Assembly (NCBI RefSeq): GCF_000003815.2
Contig: NC_049997.1
Span: 9,913,860-9,977,859 of the forward strand
From: Branchiostoma floridae
Lineage: Eukaryota; Chordata; Leptocardii; Amphioxiformes; Branchiostomatidae
Direction of reading: 5' to 3'
DNA length: 64,000 bases
Part shown: one piece after another, positions 1 through 11,000 of the stretch
Layout of the letters: each line of letters starts with the position of its first letter
Position numbering within the stretch: position 1 is the first letter of the stretch
Made by a program: the position numbers and the translations under genes
The notes under the pieces: model-generated
What the model was told of the DNA's origin: nothing
The model's database searches: none
The model's input: the letters and a program-made list of their open reading frames with translations, nothing else

Positions 1-458
1 TTCAACCTCTGCCTTGAGAGTACCGCGACCTCAATCTCTGCTTGAAGAAGACATATATGCATGGTCATTGCAATGGAAACCCGCATGGTGGCGCACTTAA
101 CAGGTCGCAACCACCTGTACCTTACAGTACACTGCACCTGTCACACCATCCTCTCCGACCACAAATGACGCAACCTTGCAGTCTGAAAAAGTTTCAGACT
201 TCCTACCTTTTCACCACGAGGCATCTTCAAAAATGGTAAATCGCAGTGTTGGCGTGGAATTGAAACCAAAAAAAAGTCCTAAACTGAGTGACGGGAGAGA
301 AGGAATAAAACAAATTCACAAGATATTCCCAATTGCGTTATGTCCAATTTTTGTGGCAATATCTTAGAGACACAAGTATGAAATATATCCTGCGGCAAAC
401 TCTTTTTCTACGACGGAACAATGGCGGAGTAATACATTCTACTGTCACGTTCTCCGTC

Positions 459-468
459 GGGACTTTCC
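459..468 (+). promoter_or_regulatory. NF-kB site 1, gene A promoter
   Basis: The bases read GGGACTTTCC, an exact match to the classical immunoglobulin-kappa kB site and to the GGGRNNYYCC consensus. The same decamer occurs at 53544-53553 in the gene D promoter, at nearly the same distance from the second site and TATA position. Binding by lancelet Rel/NF-kB is inferred. Confidence 0.75.
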
Positions 469-492
469 GATGACAACATCAAAGTAGCGTCA

Positions 493-502
493 GGGACTTC
501 CC
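493..502 (+). promoter_or_regulatory. NF-kB site 2, gene A promoter
   Basis: The bases read GGGACTTCCC (followed by another C), a perfect GGGRNNYYCC match. It lies 34 bp after site 1 and 36 bp before the TATA box. The paralogous promoter has the same motif at 53579-53588. Confidence 0.75.
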
Positions 503-528
503 CTTACTCATGGGACGTCACGCACAGG

Positions 529-536
529 TATAAAGG
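529..536 (+). promoter_or_regulatory. TATA box, gene A
   Basis: TATAAAGG sits 36 bp after the start of the second kB site, inside a segment conserved with the gene D promoter ('caggta(t/c)aaaggtgtg'). Transcription is expected to begin roughly 25-35 bp downstream, near 555-565. The start itself cannot be read from the sequence. Confidence 0.6.
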
Positions 537-559
537 TGTGCAGCACTCGGGCGCTCTTT

Positions 560-1078
560 CTCTTTTTCGGGACCTTTACCCAGTGAGGTTGTGTCGCACT
601 GTGCGGTGACTTTTGCTGGGAGCTGAGCCACATGTGATCATTTCCCAAGAATTCACTAATCCACTGACAAAGTCGTTGTTACTCTCAGGAATCCCTACTT
701 GTTTTAGGTTATTTCAACCACGAATCATCGGAAATAAGGACTGGACTTGGAAGATTAGAGAACTGCGTCATCGGGACCCGCCCACAATTCGAACATTCCA
801 ACTCTGGATTTTGTCTTTCCCCCGAGTCAGCTTGTTTTTAACTTAATTCTGACTTTTTTTTGACACTGTCACTGGACGTGAACTAGTACCTGACCGGCTG
901 GGGACATCAGACGTAGACTTGTTCACCAGCTGCGCCATCGGGCATCGTCATTTCAGGAACTGTTTTTATGAACTTTGGTATCCACACGGACAGCTGTAAT
1001 CCCATGACCACGCCCGGGGCTTTAGTGCAGCCAAAAACGAAGAAGAGACAAGTAGAAGCGACAAGTTTCAAAGCTAAG
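560..1078 (+). other. Gene A 5'UTR exon (start approximate)
   Basis: The stretch downstream of the TATA box ends in a good donor, 'gctaag|gtgagt', at 1078/1079. Its tail resembles the gene D leader exon that ends at 54173. It contains an ATG at 968 with a frame open to the donor (37 codons, phase 0), but joining it to the 7702 acceptor meets a stop at once, so I read it as leader with an upstream ORF. The first 7 kb of gene A is therefore promoter, leader and a large first intron. Confidence 0.55.
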
Positions 1079-1891
1079 GTGAGTAGTGTTTTACACCTGT
1101 TAGGACGAAATTTGACGTGCTTGCTTCTGTGGCTTGAAAAATCGTGCATTACGTTGTTACAAACACCGTTTAAACACTAAAACTTCCTTCATGTTTTGAC
1201 GGGTGAGTGTTTTTATCTTGAAAAGACGTTGCCAGAATGAAGTTAGCTGCGCTGTGGTTCACAAAATATTATGCTCAAAGTATTGAAAAATGGTTTCACT
1301 TTCGAGGGCGACGTTTAATTTGTGCTTTCACTTTTGAGAAAGGTTGTACTTGGGTGGCTGTTTGTTACATATCCAGAACTTCACCAGGCCTTCCTACGGG
1401 GTTATAAGGATCGTAAAATTCGCCAAAAAAAGGAGTAATAGGCCAGGAAGGGTAACATTTCTCCAGCGCCTGCTAATAAGACCCTTTAGTGGCCAAACTC
1501 CCCTGGAAACTATTATTCCTACCGCCAGCCACGTGGCAGTTAGTCTGTGGGTAGAGACTAACGTGTCCATCTTGGGCGTAACGTTGAAATAACGTTATGA
1601 ACGACAAGAATTTGAGCTGGTGTCGGAATAGATTTTTAAAATATTGGAAATAGAGTAATTTAGGTAAAGGGAAATGTGCCTTGATAGCATACATATTGTA
1701 GTTTGCCCTTCAGCGATGTATGTTGTAAAGAGTCGGAACAACAAGTGTGCCTGTTAATGCGACCTAAGGCCTTGTGTCGCCTAACTAAGTCGAGGGGGCA
1801 TTAATTAAGAACTCGATAGCCGGAGAGATTGTGGGAAATAAAGGCCTAGTCTGATAAATTAAAAATCCGTATACAACAAAGTAATATAAAA

Positions 1892-1940
1892 ATGGCGTCA
1901 GAGAAAAATGCCAGATGTACTTGGGCGGGCCATGAGTCAG
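1892..1940 (+). other. Possible alternative first exon of gene A
   Basis: An ATG in good context (aaaaATGg) opens 16 codons and ends at a consensus donor, 'gagtcag|gtaagt', in phase 1. That phase fits the gene A exon at 8634 (phase-1 acceptor), which would give an isoform lacking the CARD. The donor segment is partly duplicated near 4991. There is no direct evidence that it is transcribed. Confidence 0.25.
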
Positions 1941-1973
1941 GTAAGTCCCTTAATTTGCATAATGGAAATTTCC
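1932..1973 (+). promoter_or_regulatory. AP-1, octamer and kB-like motif cluster in gene A intron 1
   Basis: TGAGTCA (AP-1), ATTTGCAT (octamer) and the palindrome GGAAATTTCC (kB-like) lie within about 40 bp. The AP-1 and octamer pair, with the intervening 'gtaagtccc', recurs at 4992-5023. It may be an intronic enhancer or simply a duplicated splice-donor segment. Confidence 0.3.
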
Positions 1974-3078
1974 ATGCACCTATAGAATAACCCAAGCTTT
2001 CTTCAGACTTTGGTGGGGCGGGAGTTATCCCAAAAGTGCCATAGGCGTTGAAACTGTGGTTGATACTGAAGATTACTAGTAATATGGCCTAATCTTGAGG
2101 GATGGGATTTTCATACACGGAAAAAAAATGTCATCAATGTATCCCTCCGCTGTTAGCTCCGGTATGTTTGCATTTTCAAGGCGCCGGGCATATGATATGC
2201 TATTGCATCATAAAATCCCCCCTTCCCATGTGACTTTGCACCTTTCTAGTAAAGGTGCGCAGTGCCCTACAGGCTGGGTCCCCTCTCTTTCACTCACCGT
2301 CAGTTCGTGCACGGCGTGGTGTGCTTCTGTATGGACCGACATCCCTCAACAAGGACAGTTCCACGGTTGTTTTCCTTTACCATTTAAGCTCACGCCGGTA
2401 AAAAAAGTCGAAGAGGTAACTTTGTAAAACACATGTTTTGAAACTAGTTGAAAAGCTTCAGAATCTTATTAGGTGCGTTACAGACTTTTGTTTTCATAGT
2501 GAGGTAGTCCCTAGTATGTTGTTTAACAAAACATGAGATTAACAAATGATGTTTTTCTCTTTACAATGAATGAGCGATGGTAGTTAACTTTCTTTGGCAT
2601 TGTTTAAATGACCTGCTTTGCGTGCATTCCTTTAGGTAACTGGGTATTTATTTAGGCGGGGACTTTACCTAGTGTAATGGTGTGTTCCTCTCCAGAATCA
2701 AAGGCATCAAGGTATTCTATGTAGATTGGGGATACGTTATTATAAAAAACACAACTTTGGGCTTTCACTTTTGCCGGTTGAGGAGATCCATGGCTTCCAA
2801 TGGCTGTTACAAAACACAAGTCCATCACGCGGGCGCACCAGAAATAGGCAAGTCTTACCGTGTACGCAAGTAAAGGAACAGCGGTTTCGGACCAAAGGAA
2901 GAGTTTTGATCAGGTCTAGAAGTAGCAAAAAAAGCCATAGAGGGAAGTGTGTCTTGTTAGTATTGTCTGCGCTTCAGTGGCGTAAACAAATAAAGTTGAA
3001 GCAGTACAGGTCCTAGGTGTGCTTGTTAGTCTGTGACCAGAACCTCTGGTCGACAGACTTTTAGTTTTGTCACGTTTA

Positions 3079-4030
3079 TGCGCGTTCGCAGCTGTATCTA
3101 TATGTTCCCATTGTCTGAATTCTATGTGGTTTGGCAGGTCCTCTGTACTGAGGTTGACGATGATGCACGTGATTTTTTTTTGCGGCAGGTGGTTTTATTA
3201 TGGATTTTATAAAAATAGCACCCCTACAATTTGTTCGTCTTGCGGTGTTTTGGTCCAGATCCTCTGCATGTGGGTCATGATGTAATCGGATATTGTCAAG
3301 CAGATGCGTGGTTTTATCTGATCGTCAAAGTTGTTCGCGTTCGCATCTGTATTTGCATGTTCCCGTTGTCGCATACGTACGTTGTTTGGCAGGTCCTCTG
3401 CACTGAGGTTGACGATGATGCACGTTGTTTTTTTTTCGCGGCTGCTGGTTTTATTATGGATGTATAAAAATATCACCCCTACAATTTCTTCGTCTTGTGG
3501 TGTTTCGGTCCAGGGCCGCTTTGTTTGAGCCTTGCCATAATAGAATATAGCAAGCAGATGCGTGGTTTTATCTGATCGTCAAAGTTATTCGCGTTCGCAT
3601 CTGTATTTGCATGTTCCCGTTGTCGCATACGTACGTTGTTTGGCAGGTCCTCTGCACTGAGGTTGACGATGATGCACGTTGTTGTTTTTTCGCGGCTGCT
3701 GGAATTATTATGGATGTATAAAAATATCACCCCTACAATTTCTTCGTCTTGTGGTGTTTCGGTCCAGGGCCGCTTTGTTTGAGCCTTGCCATAATAGAAT
3801 ATAGCAAGCAGATGCGTGGTTTTATCTGATCGTCAAAGTTATTCGCGTTCGCATCTGTATTTGCATGTTCCCGTTGTCGCATACGTAAGTTGTTTGGCAG
3901 GTCCTCTCCACTGAGGTTGACGATGATGCACGTTGTTTTTTTTTCGCGGCAGGTGGTTTTACTATGGATGTATAAAAATATCACCCCTACAATTTGTTCG
4001 TCTTAAGGTGTTTTGGTCCAGGGCCGCTTT
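3079..4030. repeat. Tandem array, ~254-bp unit, about 3.7 copies
   Basis: The marker 'cgcgttcgca' recurs at about 3081, 3336, 3590 and 3844, so the period is about 254-255 bp. Units share 'gtttggcaggtcctct', a T-run before 'cgcggc' and 'tataaaaatatcacccc'. The two middle copies are almost identical, indicating recent expansion or conversion. Similar short antisense frames arise in each unit purely from the repetition. Confidence 0.85.
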
Positions 4031-5226
4031 GACAGTTGTTCACCTTTCTCGAAATATGTTGGATTATGATTTTACCATACACACAAGTTGACAGTTGTTC
4101 ACCTTGCTCGAAATATGTCAACATCTGTGACCAGCTGTTCATGTTGTCAACAGCTGCGACCAGCTGGTCATGATATGTTTGAGAACTTCGACCTATTTTG
4201 AATATGACAGTATCACCTATTTATGGTAATTTTATGTAGCTGCGGGCCAATGCCATTTACGCTTTAAAGGAACATGGTTGGTACTTTTATTATGATAATG
4301 CTGTCTTCATATATACTTATACATTCAGCCTCTTGTTATGGTTGTAGTAATGTCAGAAACCCAAGTCTGCCAAGACTTAGCCTAAATAGACAAAGCTGGG
4401 TGAACGCAAGATGAAGCGTGTAAGCCATATTAGAAATTATAAAATTACATCAAGGTCCTGTTCCGTGCGTCATACTTATTACGTCCATAACAGAAACATG
4501 TTAGTACTTGGTGCGTTTGTCAGTCTGCCTGTCGGTCTTGTAGCACTTGTAGGTGTGTCTTCTGTGAATGTGCCTGTGTATTAGACCACCCGGTTACTTA
4601 TCGTCACCATAACTTTAGACTTTGACAACATGTTATCTCACAATCCATACTTGTTTAGGTCTTTAACATTAAGATTCACATGAAACAGACATATTAAGCA
4701 ACTTTAGATAAAACTATATAGTTAACAACGTGAAAAGGATCATTATAGGATATAAGCACAACGTCACACACCAAAGAAGACAAAACAAGCAACATATACC
4801 AGACCGACGTCACAGACTATGTTACCTACGGTCACTTGTTACTGTTTTTATCGGCCTAGTGCCAACAAGAAGCTCGAGCTTTTGTCCGATAAAATGTGCC
4901 TTTGCCTGGTTGTTCCTGGCAAAGCAAAATACTTACATGTAATAAAAATTCCGCAAGCGGAGCTCGAGAGTCTCAGATATTCTTGGGTTTCATGAGTCAG
5001 GTAAGTCCCCTACTGATTTGCATATCATAACGGTAAATCCTTCCAGACAGGCTTCAGGATGACGGTGAAAAAAAAGGGGGCCAGATGTCAGCAGCTCATA
5101 TTGAATATTAAGCCCGTTGAATATTAGATTGGAACAGGAACAAGGGAACAGGATTTTCCACCTTTTAGAATGCGGAAGGATGTGTTCTATGAGGGGTTCA
5201 ATCAAGGAGCTTTCATCAATAATGTT
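4031..5226. other. Gene A intron 1, no gene seen
   Basis: 4031-4200 holds short repeats of 'gacagttgttcacctt' and 'cagctg' motifs. 4992-5023 repeats the AP-1/octamer/donor segment found near 1932. Nothing else here is recognisable. Confidence 0.4.
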
Positions 5227-5236
5227 GGGACTTTCC
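5227..5236 (+). promoter_or_regulatory. Third canonical kB decamer, in gene A intron 1
   Basis: GGGACTTTCC occurs inside a near-palindrome ('gttgggactttccaac') about 210 bp after the duplicated AP-1/octamer segment. It could be a chance match. It matters only because the same decamer sits in both mapped promoters. Confidence 0.3.
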
Positions 5237-5789
5237 AACACCAATATTTATCGCCAAGAAGGTTATATTTTGGGTAGCTTTTCTGGGTGTGGGTGTTTGT
5301 AGAAGACCAGGATTAGTCAAGAAGGTCTGCATGGATTATATTGATATTTGGTATGTGGGTAGGTCTTGATGACGCCTGGCAATGATTAGATTTTTGAAAT
5401 CTTTTGAAATCTTTATTAAAATACCATATCGCAGACTTTAAATCAAGTCTGAATTGTGATGGTAATTTACATGTACTCCTCCAGGGAGAATTGCACAAAG
5501 AGTTACGTACAGTATTTTAAGAAGATACATGGTTTAAAATCGTAATTGCTGACAAACAATATTTACAAAATATCAAGGACCTTTAGTCTTATATCACTAG
5601 GACCAAGACAGGTGTTCAGCTGTTATGTACAGACTAGACATTCACGAATAGTCGACATAATTAGGGGGACTGTTTTGAAGGTCACTCTGAGTTATTTAAC
5701 AGTTCAGTCAGAAAGGGAATGGCAGAGTTTTTGTGTCTGTTGGTGCGACAGATCGGCATGTCCAACTTGTTGGCATTGCGTGTGAGTCT

Positions 5790-6725
5790 TCCTGAGATTT
5801 GACTCCTGAGTGGGGGTAGCCAGTCCCTGAGTTCCGACTTGAACAGTTTTTTGGCGAAGGACAGACAGAGGTTTGTGCGCCGTTCTGCGAGCGAGCTGAG
5901 GTTGAGTGAAGTCAGAGCTGAGGTGTAGTCTGTGTACTGCGTACCCAGGATGATCCTACAAGCTCTTCTTTGAAGTCGTTCTAGTCAGCTTGCAGATTGT
6001 GCTGTTGTCAGTGAGGAGTGCCACGCGGGAGCTGCGTATTCTAATGTAGGTCGGATATAGATGGTATAGACCGATGTGAGGTCTTCAATTGAAACACCAA
6101 ATCGCTTGAGTCGGCGTAACAGAAACAGTTTCGTGTTAGCTGCAGTGATCATGTTGTTTACCTGTATGTCCCATTTTAAGTCACTCTGTATGGTGACTCC
6201 AAGTACTTTAAGGTGAATAACTGTTTCCAGTGGTTGTCCATCGATGAAGAGTGGTCCAGGAGTGGGAGCGGATTTGTTGAAACAAATGTGCATTGCTTTA
6301 CATTTACGAGAGTTCATTAGCATTTTGTGATGTTTGACCCAGGAATTGAGCCTGTCCAGGGAGATTTGTAGTGAGCATTGTTGACGGAGGGATCTCACCT
6401 GGATGAGGTTCATGTCATCAACGTATTTCCACCTGTTGTTTACGTCTCTGAGTGCACTGTCAATCAGTGCCAGGAAGATGATGGGTCCCAGTATAGTCCC
6501 CTGTGCCACGCCACAGGATAGATGTAGCCAGTCAGAAACCTTGCCCTGTAACGTACTCTCTGGCGTCTGTTAGACACAAAACTACAGATCCAGGGTAGGA
6601 GGGATGGACGCACTCCTGAGTCGATCAGGCACTGGACTGCGGTAGTGTGATCGACCTGATCAAAAGCTTTGGACAGATCAGTTGTTATCAGTGTACAGAT
6701 AGAGTTTGTGGGTCCCCTATGGCTT
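5790..6725 (-). mobile_element. LINE reverse-transcriptase remnant
   Basis: Read on the minus strand, the region encodes a degraded reverse transcriptase. Visible pieces are 'DLSKAFDQVDH' near 6650, 'GTILGP' near 6495 and the catalytic 'YVDD' near 6420, followed by the thumb-like segment ending in 'YIRPTLEYAAPAWHS' near 6010. A frameshift interrupts it around 6510. The motif order is that of a CR1/Jockey-type non-LTR element. It is a dead 5'- and 3'-truncated copy in gene A intron 1. Confidence 0.8.
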
Positions 6726-7037
6726 GTTACGGTACTGCAGCGGAATTTATGGGGTTAATATCTCGAGTTCTGGACATGCTGTGCTCATGATATTTAAGTG
6801 ATATTTTTCACATAATTACCTTTGCAAAGATGGTTATATTTTCCGTTTTGGCAAGATATGTTGTGTCTCTATATGTAGGTCAACAGCATATAATTCGAGA
6901 AGCCGAGTATGGATTTTCACGATATTTAGTATTTGAGTAGTGGTTGTGGAAAGGAAGGTCGAGTTCGAAAATGGTTGGCGCAGCATTTTTTTGTCAGGGT
7001 GGTAGCAGGCCGAGTGCATGTGTCCGTTTGGATGGTT
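6726..7037. repeat. Fragment of interspersed repeat family C
   Basis: Stretches such as 'ggtactgcagcgg', 'ggaaaggaaggtc' and 'gtatttgagtagtggttg' match the longer copies at 32503-33586 and 37860-38645. Another fragment of the same family follows at about 7230-7345. Confidence 0.5.
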
Positions 7038-7230
7038 GAGGGTCTGCATGGGGGGTCCCGACAACGATTTATGCTGAATTCAGAAGAAACCCCTACGTAT
7101 TACGCTAAATCAATGAAGACAATTATGCTAAATTTGGCAGTATTGCTATGAATTACGTAGATAAGATGGTTTTCCCTACGAATTATGGGAAATAAAAATA
7201 GGCCTTACGGAAAAGAGCATGCAGACCCTC
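7038..7230. mobile_element. Short TIR element, family D
   Basis: The ends are inverted copies: 'gagggtctgcatg' at 7038 and 'catgcagaccctc' ending at 7230. The interior has the 'attacgctaaat'-like units also seen in the large copy at 27626-28867. It is a non-autonomous element with no coding capacity. Confidence 0.6.
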
Positions 7231-7701
7231 ATGTATAATGCATGATATTTGGTGGATAGGTAGGGGTTGTGAAAAGGAAGGTTAAGTTTAAAAATGGGCC
7301 TCCTAGTGGTGAGTTACGGTACTGCAGCGGAGGTTCAAATTTGTTGGTAAAATTTCCCTCAAGCGCCCGGTTCATAATTTTTGAGTGGTGAATATGTCTT
7401 TGGGCAGGGTCAGCAAGTCGTGTTCTGTAAATGCATTTAAGTTTGCGGGGATTTCGCGGTAGCGGGAAAAGGGACTTTTCGCGGTGGTTTTAAGTTCGCG
7501 GTAGCATATGTACCGTAGTCTCTTACTGCCATGGAAAAATGAATCCACCGCGAAAGTTTCTACATTTACAGTAAGCTTGTGGGTGTGTGGGTTTGTAGAA
7601 GACCAGCATAAGTTGAGAACGCAAATCAATAGATTATAGACAGGCAATCTTAATCAATAATGTCATTTATTGGTCTTACATTAACTTATTTTCTTTTTCA
7701 G

Positions 7702-8070
7702 ATGTGAGAAGTTCTAGGTCATTCATTGGGATCATGTTGACTGCTTCAGTACTGTAAGGATTTCTGAAGGGAGTGAACATCACTTATTCAGTAACCATGA
7801 GTGACAACGTCTCTTTAGATTTGAACTGGGAACTCCTTGTTAACAACTTGAAGACACCAGTGATTCATCCCATTTTGGACCGGTTGCGTTCTAGAGTACT
7901 AAGCCCAGAGGAGTATGATACTGTGTACTCCTTTAAAGGAACTGATCATGATAAAGTAAGGACACTTCTACCAATAGTCGGCTGCCGAGGAGAACCAGCA
8001 ATACAGGTTTTCAAGGAAGCCCTTAAGGAGGTCAATCCAGAGCTGTACGAGTGTTTGGAACAACCTGAAG
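7702..8070 (+). CDS. Gene A exon 1: leader end and CARD
   Basis: The acceptor 'ttctttttcag|atgtg' opens the exon and 'cctgaag|gtaatt' closes it in phase 1. The start ATG at 7797 is chosen for its context (accATGa) and because the CARD follows directly. The leader part has a start-stop ATGTGA at 7702 and an 8-codon uORF from an ATG at about 7734. Residues 8-85 give a six-helix CARD: Trp11, 'LDRLRSRVLSPEEYDTV', 'KVRTLLPIVGCRG' and 'AIQVFKEALKE'. Confidence 0.8.
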
Positions 8071-11000
8071 GTAATTCCAACATCTAATCCATAATAATAA
8101 TAATGAATGGCTTATCATTCAAATAAAACTTTGCAGCCTCGCGGCTGAAATATGTTTCATTTTAGTACATGTTCAGTAGTTCAAGCACAATACAATTTCG
8201 TCTAAAATATCACATGCTTCATAGTATCAAAATATCAACTACAATTACAACATATTATTTTGCGTAATATATATATCAGCCTCAATAGAGATAGTAAGGG
8301 CTGCTATAGTATAATATTGGCGCAGCAGAGTGCAAGAGACACTTTGTCAGACTTCCTTAAGTTTGGGCCGTGTTCTTGTGCTGGGCAGGAGATCTGCTGT
8401 GCGTTCCCATGTGATCATGCTGTGGACAAACTTAATTTTGTCATCCTTGGCAAATGAATTTAAGTATCATAAAAACAACAATCATGAATTTTTGACAACC
8501 TCTTTCTGTCTACATAAAGTATTCCTATTGGTATGTATCATATGTATGCCTCTGATTGTATTGGGGATGATTTGAAAGAAAATCTTAATGTAATAAAACA
8601 CTAAAAAGCTAAAGTTTATCTCTCTAGCCACAGGTGAATCCAAGACATCAGAAAAGGCCTTATTCTCCCCTGATCTCGATCTAGGTGAATCTCGATCAAG
8701 GGGAATTGGAGGTTCATCACAAGTGAACAATGGCATTGCAGAGGGTGAGTTTATTACTGCAGTCAGAAGTAGTTTCAGATTAATGTCCAGATGATATGTT
8801 TCAAATTATATACAAATTTCAAATTCATTCAAAGCAAACCTAAAATTTCATCAAACTAATACACCATGTCATTCTGTTGTTTACAGAGGTTGTGACCATG
8901 GAGTCAGTCCTGGGGGGTGACTCACAGCCAACCATAGCTGAACTATCCCCTCGTAACAAGTTGTTCAAGAAGATTGATAAATCTTTCACTGAAACTGAAG
9001 TAGAAAGCTTGCGAAACTTAATGACTGACAGTCTTATTGAAAGGGGAAGAGTTGAGAATGCAAGTCCACACCAAATGCTCAACATGTTGGAAGCAGATGG
9101 CAAAATAGGTGTGGGAAACCTTGGGTTGCTGAAGGAACTGTTGACAGCTCTCAATAAAGGGAAGCTAGTACAGGAGACTGAGGCAGTGGAAAGGCAAGAA
9201 GAAAAGGGTATGTTAGGGCTACATTCTACAAAGTCTAAAACTTTTCAAACCAGATTCTCTTTTTATAATAGATTCATCTTCAGCTTATAGATCGTAGACT
9301 TTCATAATAATCTGTTATGAACAACCATGACTTGTACCTGCAAAGGTCAGTAGGTTGCAAGCCTGGGTAGGAAGGTATTACAGAACTTGGCCACTGAAAC
9401 GTTGGCAGGTACAATGTTTTTTTTTTCATTTCAGTATCAATCCCTCTTGTCATGTTCCCTCATTAATGCTTTAAGTTGTTTGCTTTATAGCTGCAGCACA
9501 ACTCATGGAAAGGAAGAGAGTTGCCACCGAAGATACAGATACCCTTGCCATATGCGTAAAGAAGCCAAAACCCTGTCCACCAAGTACCGAAGGTCAATCA
9601 GAGATTTCCAGTGGTTATGGTGGTACATCGCCTAGCAGAAGTGGGATACAGAGTGAGGAAGAGACTGGACTGTCACAGGATGGTAAGTACATCAAATTTC
9701 ATTCATTTTTGATATATACATAGGCTGATTAGGGTCTATAGGTTAAAGTGGTGATAGCATATAATAAATTATATATAATTATCGTTTTATTTTTAATACA
9801 AAGTGGCCATCCTCCTTCAAACTATGTGATCCTACATGTATGCAGTGTACTTGTTTTCAAATTACATCACGAATCTGCTATAATCTGATTTAAAAAAAAA
9901 TTGATCCCTTCAGTGTGACTCCAATAGTAAAACAGTCCTTTCGAGTACTGGCAAACATTCAATGTCAATACCATTTTGCGTCGATGTAGGTTAGACATCC
10001 AGGTAATAAGATACGATTTTGCACTCTTATGATATAAGGATGATATTGGTCTGTACTATGCAGGTCATGACATTTCCTTTGAAGGAATCACAGAAGCTGA
10101 GCTACATGAAAGAATCCAGGAACTTCAGAAGAGAGCTGCAATCTACACCTCAGAATGTCGCATGGAAGAAGCAGGCAAGGTATTTGATGAGCTCTCCATG
10201 CTGACCAAGCGTCGTGACAGGGAAAGGAAAGGAGAGCTTGGATTTCGTATTTCATTACTCGATAGAACACCCGAGGTACAAGAAAAACAAGAGAAAGCAT
10301 ACATAGAGGGGAAACTACATGAAGTATTGCAACAACACATCAACAAGACCATTGAGAAAAACTGTGACATGCTGGAAATTGAGACTGAGGTGGAAGTTTT
10401 GGATGAGCCAGAAGTTGACCGTACAAGAAGGAACCATAAACAAGAATGGTTAAAAGGTACAATGTACTTACTTTTCTTATTACATGTAGACTGCGAATGC
10501 CAGCTTTGTTCTGACAGCTTCAACCTCAGTTTCAATATGTACAATATTATATCAGAATGCGTCAATAAAGGTTAGACATCCAGGTAATAAGATATGCCAA
10601 ATAGTAGTTACTAAGATAAGAAACTGGATATGATTTTGGAAACAGCTATTCCAGGTTAGCCTCTACTACAGCTATTCGCCAGTGACTGTGCCAATGTGAC
10701 TGATGAAAATTGTTAGAAGCGAATCTTATAGGCAAACTGCCTCCTATCCGATATGATATGACATGATATGAAAAGTATATGCAGTGAATGCTACCTGAAA
10801 TGTCTGGCTGTATCCAAAATCAGATTTAGTGTTAGTATATCAGAATAAGTATTTAGCAGCTGCTGAAGGCCGGGCCCTTTAATTTTTGCAAGAGTATCAA
10901 AGACATGTAGCATGCATATCCTTCTCCCTATAGATAATTTTAGCATCAATTACCTGTAATAACTATATATATATTGTGCTAGGCTTCAATATTCAAGATG

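Larger units (their letters stand above)
80..1078 (+). repeat. Segmental duplicate of the gene D 5' region
   Basis: This 5' block of gene A is matched, in the same order, by 51690-51800 plus 53486-54173 ahead of gene D. Shared stretches include the 'catggtg..cgc' region near 90, the tail of the proximal promoter, and 'ggacgtgaacta' in the UTR exon near 877. In the gene D copy the block is split by a nested transposon (51802-52942). The similarity is patchy, so the duplication is not recent. It supports genes A and D being paralogues that kept their own promoters. Confidence 0.65.
1079..3078. other. Gene A intron 1, first part, no gene seen
   Basis: Apart from the possible first exon near 1892 and its motif cluster, I see no coding pattern, RNA gene or clear transposon here. 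The open frame at 2095-2427 has no recognisable domain and no convincing splice context. Confidence 0.4.

Noticed and set aside
3207..3984. Three similar antisense frames of 83-89 codons
   Set aside because: They recur only because the 254-bp unit is tandemly repeated. 254 is not a multiple of three, there are no splice or start signals, and no protein family is recognised.
5546..5785. Open frame with cysteine-rich end
   Set aside because: It has no splice context or homologue, and the DNA borders a dead LINE.
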